From contig JALLAZ010002234.1 in the NCBI GenBank assembly GCA_036939755.1, positions 1 through 10,142 of the forward strand: a DNA stretch of 10,142 nt, in the 5' to 3' direction. The translations under genes were made by a program, and so were the position numbers. Positions 1-5,672 of this stretch are shown here, piece by piece. The first letter of the stretch is position 1. The number at the start of each line of letters is the position of its first letter. The notes under the pieces were generated by a model. The model worked only from the letters and a program-made list of their open reading frames with translations, searched no databases and was not told the DNA's origin. The stretch comes from Stephanodiscus triporus (lineage: Eukaryota; Bacillariophyta; Thalassiosirophyceae; Thalassiosirales; Thalassiosiraceae).

Positions 1-1102
1 TCTTGACAAAGTCACGCACCATCTCAAAGTCCTGAAAGTCGCGTCCCCAATCCTTCCGCAGAAACTTGTGGGGATATCGATGGATCAGACGGCCCTTCTC
101 GGCTACCAGGGCAGCCTTAATGGAATCCCGGAGCCCCACCGCGTCACAAAATGGAAGGTTGAAGAAGATGATATCACGGGTCGTGTCGAGGTACTGGCAG
201 GGCTTCACTTCGATGGCTACTGTGCCCTTGTGTGACGATTGCTTTGCCATCTTTAAGAGGGTCTTGGCGAACAACGCATCGGGGGCGCCCGAGCAGCGGA
301 AATAAAAGGACGCCGAGAAAGTACGCTGCCCCTTTTCCTTGATGGTGTTGAGGAACATCTTGATGTCCTCCTCCCAAAGTCCCCATTCGTCGTAGAAGTC
401 CGTGAAATCTCTAGGAAGGTCGCTTACTCGTTTAGCCTCCAGAGTCTTACGCCGGTTGAGAATGCAGGCGGTCTTATCCCGCTCCTGAAGCACCGAGAGG
501 CAGTGACCGACTAGACCAACCAGAGTCTCCTGAATATCGCAGGGTTGAAGTTTAAACCGCATACGGACCACACACTCGTTGGCCTTGAGCGCTGCGCCAC
601 TGTCCGTCGGAGTGGCTGCCCGTTCGTGGAACACCATCTCGGCGGCAAAGGTGGCTCCTTTGCTTACACCCTCCGCCGGAGCTGGTGTGTTCTTCGCGGC
701 AATCGGAACCCATGATGACCGTTTGCGACGGGAAGGTTGGGGCCAGTCCTTCTCAAGCGAGGTTGCAAACAATTCTTTCCTTGTGCTGGTGATGGCACGC
801 GCCACGCTATCCTGATCCACCTCCGTGCTGGATCCACTGCTGTCCCCGGTGTCCAAGGCGAGCGGCTGGACATCCAGGTCGTCATCCGTGGATGCGTCGT
901 GAGCCATCGGTGAGGTACCTTGAGGACGAAGCACTTTCGACGGCCCGCGGTCGATTGGTGAGAAAGCTCCAGTCTCGGCCAGAGGCAGTTCCCCTGGCAA
1001 CAGAGATTTCCTTTTAGTCTGAGATGCTCCCCCTTTCAATATAGACACAGGTGGTCCTTCCGATGAGGCCCGCCTGCCTTTATTACCCACGAGCGAAGGC
1101 AT
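1..1102 (-). CDS. Probable retroelement ORF1 (Gag-like), partial, 3' end beyond left edge
   Basis: An uninterrupted minus-strand frame runs from an upstream stop (TAG at 1207-1205) to the window edge. With the first ATG at 1102 it gives 367 residues; a second ATG at 907 (residue 66) is a possible start. Residues 1-80 are Ser/Pro/Gly-rich and basic, followed by an acidic stretch (STDDDLDVQ). From about residue 105 the protein becomes globular, with hydrophobic alternation and a dense Trp/Phe/Tyr block near W240 (DFYDEWGLWEEDIKMF), then FYFRC, KTLLKMAKQ, and DIIFFNLPFCD around 315-325. I recognise this style from proteins encoded ahead of reverse transcriptase in diatom retroelements, but no zinc knuckle or catalytic motif is visible, so the role (RNA binding or particle formation) is inference. 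The lack of stops over 367 codons and the balanced composition argue that the frame is real. The continuation, perhaps including RT, lies outside the window. Confidence 0.66.
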   Translation of the reverse strand, partial: MPSLVGNKGRRASSEGPPVSILKGGASQTKRKSLLPGELPLAETGAFSPIDRGPSKVLRPQGTSPMAHDASTDDDLDVQPLALDTGDSSGSSTEVDQDSVARAITSTRKELFATSLEKDWPQPSRRKRSSWVPIAAKNTPAPAEGVSKGATFAAEMVFHERAATPTDSGAALKANECVVRMRFKLQPCDIQETLVGLVGHCLSVLQERDKTACILNRRKTLEAKRVSDLPRDFTDFYDEWGLWEEDIKMFLNTIKEKGQRTFSASFYFRCSGAPDALFAKTLLKMAKQSSHKGTVAIEVKPCQYLDTTRDIIFFNLPFCDAVGLRDSIKAALVAEKGRLIHRYPHKFLRKDWGRDFQDFEMVRDFVK

Positions 1103-1204
1103 CACAATAATAAAGGCCCCGGAGGACCCCGAAGCGGGAGAAGCCGAGGCGGAAGTCTGCTGAAATGTTTTGTCGGGTTGAGAAGCTTGTGTCAGTGTCC
1201 AGTC

Positions 1205-1456
1205 CTAGTCTTATTCCTTGGTGACAATGGGCAGTCGGGAGTGGTGAAGAATGATGTTGTACCCGTCCGCTGAGGGTCCGCCGTTGTCCCAGTAGCCTTC
1301 CTCGCCGTACAGGATCAACGAATACCAGGGTCCCCCTCTGATGCGGATGGATCCAGCGTTATCCGTTCGGCACTGAATCCGTAGGCTTCTTCTCCGCTGG
1401 TACTGGAGTGAGAGGTGGAGATCGACCGTCCGGAGATGAAGTGCATCCACTTGCAG
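1205..1456 (-). pseudogene. Unknown small domain, copy A of a tandem pair (possibly decayed gene)
   Basis: One minus-strand frame at 1450-1211 encodes RRSLRIQ...TDNAG, then SLILYGEEGYWDN and SADGYNIILHH, ending at a TAA. Core domain positions are 1393-1211. It aligns with a second copy 349 bases upstream (1742-1557), sharing RRSLR-Q, DNA, a G-E-x-GY-x-D block and DGY-x-II-x-H. The frame has no ATG: its only upstream start-like codon is GTG at 1450. A different frame just upstream (1509-1315) holds a Cys-containing stretch, CKSGSPVYNSAFPDD, so a full gene would need a frameshift or splice. The family is not recognised. The glycine, tyrosine and aromatic alternation suggests a small beta-rich fold, which is inference. 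It could be a decayed gene, exons of a spliced gene, or a chance open frame, although the similarity between the copies makes chance less likely. Confidence 0.35.
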
Positions 1457-1556
1457 GCGGTCCGCGCGTTGAATTCTACGATGTCATCGGGAAAGGCGCT
1501 GTTGTACACGGGTGATCCTGATTTGCATGTGTAGTTGTAAATTACGTGTGTTCTCT

Positions 1557-1880
1557 CTAGTACGAGGAGTAGTCCCAGTCGAAATGAGTAATTATCCAGT
1601 AGCCGTCGGAAGGATGAGGGAAGTTTTCGGCAGAGTCGCCATAGCCTCTCTCCCCAAAAAGTATCCCGGTGAAGTTGGGGAAATCACCGGATGCAGTGCG
1701 GTCAGCGTTGTCGCGGACGAGCTGTAACCGTAGGCTGCGGCGTTCACATGTAGCTGCGATCGCTGCAACCTTGCAGAGGTGAGCCGTGGCTTCATTACGC
1801 CGGCGCAAGAATTCGGCACGTCGGAGGTGACGGAGACGTTGACGGGTCCGAGGAGACGAAGGTGTCCGCTTGGATGACAT
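1557..1880 (-). CDS. Unknown protein of 107 residues, copy B of the tandem domain
   Basis: This minus-strand ORF starts at ATG 1880 and ends at TAG 1559-1557. The first ~45 residues are strongly basic (MSSKRTPSSPRTRQRLRHLRRAEFLRRR style) and may not be truly coding. The C-terminal part (1742-1557) is the better supported segment: RRSLRLQLVRDNADR, GILFGERGYGDSAE, SDGYWIITHFDWDYSSY. It matches copy A (1393-1211) in order and spacing, roughly 40 percent identical by eye over the best 50 residues. Just upstream in another frame (1914-1795) is a hydrophobic, signal-peptide-like run, TIYLVSILVYVIQADTF, that lacks an ATG. That raises the possibility that the intact ancestor was a secreted protein with a shifted or spliced frame. 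No function can be assigned. Confidence 0.32.
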   Translation of the reverse strand: MSSKRTPSSPRTRQRLRHLRRAEFLRRRNEATAHLCKVAAIAATCERRSLRLQLVRDNADRTASGDFPNFTGILFGERGYGDSAENFPHPSDGYWIITHFDWDYSSY

Positions 1881-2191
1881 AAACCAGAATGGAGACGAGG
1901 TAAATGGTGGTCAATGTTGTCGATAGACCAGGGTGAATGTAGTAAGTTGTGCGTGAAGGTGGTTGATGCTAGAGGCTGAAAGATCTCACGGATTCCTCCG
2001 TGAACGTATACCGAACCAGAATTCTTTTACAGTAAGAGTCACCGGAAGCAGGACACGATGGTGACGACCGTGGCCGACGAGCACGCAGTTGCAGTAAAAG
2101 GAGAACCAAAGGTAGACCTGGTTAAGGTGAGCAAGGGGGGCGAATTTGAGCGGTGATAGGGCGGTAATTGTCGGAGAATAAATTTCTAAAG
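1881..2191. other. Stretch without a supported gene
   Basis: No convincing coding frame is seen. The minus-strand frame at 2195-1986 is open for 69 codons but begins at TTG, has unremarkable composition and reads straight out of the end of the acidic ORF at 2192, so it looks incidental. The minus-strand hydrophobic segment at 1914-1850 is described with copy B. No tRNA fold, terminal repeat or obvious promoter was found. Confidence 0.4.
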
Positions 2192-2833
2192 TCAAGCGTA
2201 GTGTGAGTTGTTTGTAGTTGTGATGTGGCAGACCCCCCCCGCGTGGAATTGGATTAATCCCATCAACGAAGTGAATGCCGTCGTTGCCTGAGACGATGAG
2301 GCAGCAATGTCATTAGCCTGCCGGCGAAGGACCGCACCAATATCCGGGTATGACGCGATCACAGCCTTGTAGAGGGCATCGTTGGAGGTGGCAGCGCTGT
2401 CGTCGGGAGTGTCCTCAGGTTCGATGTTGGGGAGGGCATCGAGGCTATTCCTTGTGGTCGTAGTGGCATACAGGACCGGCGGGGGGGAGGCGTCATTGTT
2501 GTCGGTGTCGGCAAGGGCACCGAAGCTGTTCCCTGTCAGCGTAGGCGACGCTTCTGCTGGCTTGAGGGACGCGAGCTGGAAGGGAGTGACCCGCTGCTTT
2601 CCACTAGCGTCTACCGCAGTAAATCCTGCACCTTCTGGTTCCGAGAGGAGGGTAGAACTCTCGTCATCATCAGAGAGAACATCCGTCTTGTCCGGGGTCA
2701 GTGGGGGGGGGGGGCATGGGGTCGAGCCAGGTCCCTGGCGCCCGGAACCACGGGTGGTGGAGGGAAACCGTCGGAAGGAGGCGCATACGTCCACCAGTCG
2801 AGGGGGGGGAGTTTTGGCCGCCGCCGCCATCGA
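2192..2833 (-). CDS. Low-complexity acidic Pro/Ser/Thr-rich ORF, possibly N-terminal part of a retroelement protein
   Basis: A minus-strand frame is open from 2947 to the TGA at 2194-2192. The first ATG is at 2833 (213 residues); a GTG at 2935 would add 34. The protein has a poly-Ala/Pro start, a CPPPPLTP stretch coded by a 12-base homopolymer, acidic runs (DDDESS) and a motif repeated at least twice: GNSFGALADTDNND and RNSLDALPNIEPEDTPDD, with a third weak copy, KNSLDDDD, upstream of the ATG. The last third (NDALYKAVIASYPDIGAVLRR onward) looks helical. Disordered acidic leaders with such Asn-Ser-Phe/Leu units occur at the start of some element Gag/ORF1 proteins, and this is the basis of the call. 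Its upstream end overlaps the plus-strand RNase H ORF by about 120-230 bases, and both cannot be ancestral coding sequence there. A plus-strand shadow frame at 2382-2888 is judged non-coding. Confidence 0.4.
   Translation of the reverse strand, partial: SMAAAAKTPPPRLVDVCASFRRFPSTTRGSGRQGPGSTPCPPPPLTPDKTDVLSDDDESSTLLSEPEGAGFTAVDASGKQRVTPFQLASLKPAEASPTLTGNSFGALADTDNNDASPPPVLYATTTTRNSLDALPNIEPEDTPDDSAATSNDALYKAVIASYPDIGAVLRRQANDIAASSSQATTAFTSLMGLIQFHAGGVCHITTTNNSHYA
2703..2714. repeat. Homopolymer of 12 G (C on the minus strand)
   Basis: Twelve consecutive G lie two bases upstream of the ATG at 2716 and, read on the minus strand, code for the proline run of the acidic ORF. Such runs slip both in replication and in sequencing, so the frame of the minus-strand ORF across this point is uncertain. 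A second run, eight C at 2233-2240, lies near that ORF's 3' end. Confidence 0.9.
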
Positions 2834-5436
2834 GGAGGTGTCGTCGTCGTCAAGAGAATTTTTGGAAGACCTCCACGGCTCTGAGTAAGAAATTGGACGC
2901 CTCCTTAAGACTTTTGCAACTACAACTGGGTACACCCCATAACCCCCTCACCTTACCCTTTGGACAATGGGGGCATCTGGCCCCTCTCTCGTGGGTAAAG
3001 GTGTTATGGCAATCGCTGGACAAATTCAATATCCAGCTCTATATGAAGTACCCCTCTCTTCCTCTTCCTCGCGAAAGGGATCTGGTGATTGCGGAAATAT
3101 TCATAGACGGCGCACTCTCCACGACAGATCTCCAAGGTCTTCATCGTTGCCGGGGGATGCTACAATGCATCTTCCTGTCAGATCTGGTAACAGCAGACGG
3201 ACGGTATCTGGAAAGTTTTGTCTTCGACCCGGGCCCATTCAAACGCCGGTCTACCTATCGGTTTCCAAGAGAAGTGCCGACTAAAGGAGATTGGGACAGA
3301 TGGTTCAACTTCTGGCACAATTATGCAACAGTTGGCGGAAAACTCAAGGTTCCGCTTGGTCGGTGGATACACCCCACACACAGGAAATGGATATGGTACT
3401 CCTCCTCACCTACCGACCTCCACAGAGTTGAGGATGGATTTGTTTACCACTACTTACCCACACATTCTCAAAGGCGCACGCGCTCTGGTTCGGTATACAC
3501 CTTTACATGGAAGGAGCGGCTTGAAGGGCATCACGCGATAGGCCGGCCGGTGTCGGTTCAGGGCGTGGACGATACACATGTTTACAAACTCGAGTTGGGC
3601 CCCACACTGGCCAGAGGACCCCAACACACCAGCGATTTTTGGGAATATATTCGTAACTGGGGAGGAGAGTGGATGTGGGAAGGTATAGAGGATGGCCAAG
3701 ACACAAAACGTGATCTTTCCTGGCTGGTTCAAGGGTTGCGGTCCAACTCTCTGCTGTGGGTGACAGATGGGTCGTACGACAGGAAGCGCGCTCCGACCAT
3801 TAGTGGTGTCGGCTGGATTGTCTTTTGTCAACACACCGGCAAGCGTCTCGTCGGTTCCTTCTGGGAAAAGAGTCCGTCAGCTAGTTCTTATAGGGCGGAG
3901 TTACTCGGTCTGTGCTCGCTCCACTTACTCGTCCAGGCCATCTCCGAGTTCTACAAAATATCAGGTTGGAAAGCAACGCTGAGCTGCGACAATCTACGGG
4001 CACTCCAACTTAGCTCCCACGAACGTCGTCGCATCAAACCCAGCGCCCCATGCTCTGATCTTCACCGCAGCATACGCTCAACAAAACATAAATTCACGGG
4101 ACGCTTCACATACCGACATGTCCCCGGACACATGGACAAGTTTCTTCTATGGCATCAGTTGTCCTTGGTCCAGCAACTCAACTGTGTTTGCGATACCACG
4201 GCAAAGAGAGCGGTTACAAAGGCAATGACAGAGGGGTATATCAGTACTCCGACACAACTCCTCCCACAAGAAGATGTTGCGATTATAATTTGGGGGAACA
4301 AGATTACCAATGACGTTTCACGTCCCGTCCGGTTCCATGCAAGCAAGGAAGTTGCTCGACGCATACTCACCGACACGAAGCATTGGCCACAGGACCGGTT
4401 TGACGAGGTTGACTGGGAACATCTGGATATGGCCATGTCGTCAAAATCTGACATGTACAAGACATGGCGTTCAAAACAACACTCAGGGTTTTGCGGAACA
4501 AGAGTCCAGGTTGGCAAATACTCAGGGCTCGAGTGTCCGGATGAGAAATGTCCCAATTGCGGGCGGAGGGAGACGGCAGACCACATCATGCTATGTCCTC
4601 ACGAAGACAGAACGCGTCTCCTGGCTGACACAACAGAGGATCTCAGCGGATGGTTAAATCAAGAACACCTTACGGACCTGGAGCTTGCTTACTGGATACC
4701 CAAGTACATCCTTATGCGGGGTGACAAGCCTTTTGCCTCACTAGGTACAATGTCACCGAGGATGAGAGCGTTGGCCATCAGCCAGGACAAAATAGGGTGG
4801 AGGAACTTTATGGAAGGATGTATCTCCATTCACTTCTACTTTATCCAACACTATCACTTGGCGCTCTCGGGCAGTTATCTAAATGGGTCCGATTGGACGA
4901 AGACCCTTATCTCAAAAATCCTCCACATCACTCACTCGCAATGGATTTATCGAAACTTCACTCTCCACGACAAGAGATGCGGTTATCTCCACAACAAATC
5001 TCTTGAGGACGTTAAACAGACTATTGCGGAGCTGGCAGAAACACCTCCGGAAGACGTCCCCGAGGAAAGCAAATTTTTACTCGAAATTAATTTTGGAGAT
5101 CTCACAAAATCCCACATAGAACACCAACAGTACTGGATTATAGCCATCCAAGCGGCTATTACAGCGGGTCGTCGTTCCGCAGCAGCAGGTAGCAGAGCCA
5201 AGCGCATCGGACACCGCGTCAACCTCAGACTCTCAAGTCGATCTAAGCTTGGAATCACTGCGGTGGAGAGGCAAATACGTCGAGACTGCATGCACCTCAA
5301 TACAAATGACGATATGCCTTTTCCAGATAATACGACAGAAATCCCCATCACTACCTTTTTTACGAGGAAGCGGCCCCATCCTGCGGATAGCTTTTCTTGC
5401 CTCCGGTCAAATAAACGTCTCTGTAAGCCGGACTGA
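2716..5436 (+). CDS. Retroelement-type RNase H protein with zinc-binding motif, RT domain absent
   Basis: This is an intact frame of 906 codons from ATG 2716; the frame opens after a TAG at 2653-2655. Residues 1-55 are Arg/Pro/Gly-rich and overlap the antisense acidic ORF, so homology probably begins near residue 60 (base ~2884). Residues 65-300 correspond to the linker that follows RT in related proteins (LPRERD, LSDLVTADGRYLE, VPLGRWIHPTHR). RNase H type 1 spans ~345-505: D351 in WVTDGS, E395 in YRAELLG, D425 in SCDNLRA and D493 in NCVCDTTAK, with HVPGH before the last Asp, so the DEDD site is complete. A C-P-x-C-G-x-x-E-T-x-D-H-x-x-x-C-P motif (C612, C615, H623, C627, plus C607) resembles the zinc motif after RT in non-LTR elements. 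No RT motif with Tyr/Phe-x-Asp-Asp is present. The expected activity is cleavage of RNA in RNA-DNA hybrids. Either it is a 5'-truncated element copy or a stand-alone gene. Confidence 0.78.
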   Translation: MGSSQVPGARNHGWWRETVGRRRIRPPVEGGEFWPPPPSRRCRRRQENFWKTSTALSKKLDASLRLLQLQLGTPHNPLTLPFGQWGHLAPLSWVKVLWQSLDKFNIQLYMKYPSLPLPRERDLVIAEIFIDGALSTTDLQGLHRCRGMLQCIFLSDLVTADGRYLESFVFDPGPFKRRSTYRFPREVPTKGDWDRWFNFWHNYATVGGKLKVPLGRWIHPTHRKWIWYSSSPTDLHRVEDGFVYHYLPTHSQRRTRSGSVYTFTWKERLEGHHAIGRPVSVQGVDDTHVYKLELGPTLARGPQHTSDFWEYIRNWGGEWMWEGIEDGQDTKRDLSWLVQGLRSNSLLWVTDGSYDRKRAPTISGVGWIVFCQHTGKRLVGSFWEKSPSASSYRAELLGLCSLHLLVQAISEFYKISGWKATLSCDNLRALQLSSHERRRIKPSAPCSDLHRSIRSTKHKFTGRFTYRHVPGHMDKFLLWHQLSLVQQLNCVCDTTAKRAVTKAMTEGYISTPTQLLPQEDVAIIIWGNKITNDVSRPVRFHASKEVARRILTDTKHWPQDRFDEVDWEHLDMAMSSKSDMYKTWRSKQHSGFCGTRVQVGKYSGLECPDEKCPNCGRRETADHIMLCPHEDRTRLLADTTEDLSGWLNQEHLTDLELAYWIPKYILMRGDKPFASLGTMSPRMRALAISQDKIGWRNFMEGCISIHFYFIQHYHLALSGSYLNGSDWTKTLISKILHITHSQWIYRNFTLHDKRCGYLHNKSLEDVKQTIAELAETPPEDVPEESKFLLEINFGDLTKSHIEHQQYWIIAIQAAITAGRRSAAAGSRAKRIGHRVNLRLSSRSKLGITAVERQIRRDCMHLNTNDDMPFPDNTTEIPITTFFTRKRPHPADSFSCLRSNKRLCKPD

Positions 5437-5672
5437 CGTCTTGTCCTCTAGTTGAGGATGATTGTGTCAGAGGCTACACCCTTAGCCTGTTGCTGGCTAT
5501 CCAGTCTGGCAATTGCCGAGCTGGATTGTTACCAAAGGGGGACATTCTCCCACATGGGAGGTGTTCCCGCCGCCCCGTCGCGACCTTGCTGTGATGTAAA
5601 GCACGGCAATCAAAAAGACCTTCGTCTATCCATTTTGTACAAAGTAGAAATTGTGATAATTTATTAAGTAGT
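2884..5672 (+). mobile_element. 5'-truncated retrotransposon fragment carrying RNase H
   Basis: The segment from about 2884 (where sequence resembling the post-RT linker begins) through the RNase H ORF to the AT-rich end near 5672 is taken as one element copy that has lost its 5' part, including RT. 5' truncation is typical of non-LTR elements, which copy from the 3' end. The right limit is set by the abrupt end of the Copia frame at 5675-5673. No target-site duplication was confirmed, and the left limit is uncertain by tens of bases. Confidence 0.5.
5437..5672 (+). other. Probable 3' untranslated tail with several short hairpins, AT-rich end
   Basis: No gene is seen between the RNase H stop codon and the Copia end. 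The stretch holds four short dyads: 5445-5448/5454-5457, 5471-5476/5483-5488 (six perfect pairs, six-base loop), the palindrome GGCAATTGCC at 5508-5517 flanked by CCAG/CTGG, and 5547-5552/5555-5560. It finishes with about 45 AT-rich bases. Structured 3' tails serve as RT recognition sites in several non-LTR families; that role here is inference. Confidence 0.4.

Noticed and set aside
1986..2195. Possible continuation of the acidic ORF through a miscounted C run at 2233-2240
   Set aside because: One extra base would open the frame for about 70 codons, but the resulting sequence has no coding-like or repeated pattern.
2382..2888. Plus-strand open frame of 168 codons, ATG start
   Set aside because: It lies opposite the acidic minus-strand frame and has a skewed Ser/Val/Gly composition with no domain pattern; judged a shadow.
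3454..3834. Minus-strand open frame of 126 codons
   Set aside because: It lies entirely antisense to the RNase H ORF, with no recognisable pattern.
4155..4589. Minus-strand open frame of 144 codons
   Set aside because: Antisense to the RNase H domain and zinc motif; its cysteines arise from the complementary codons.
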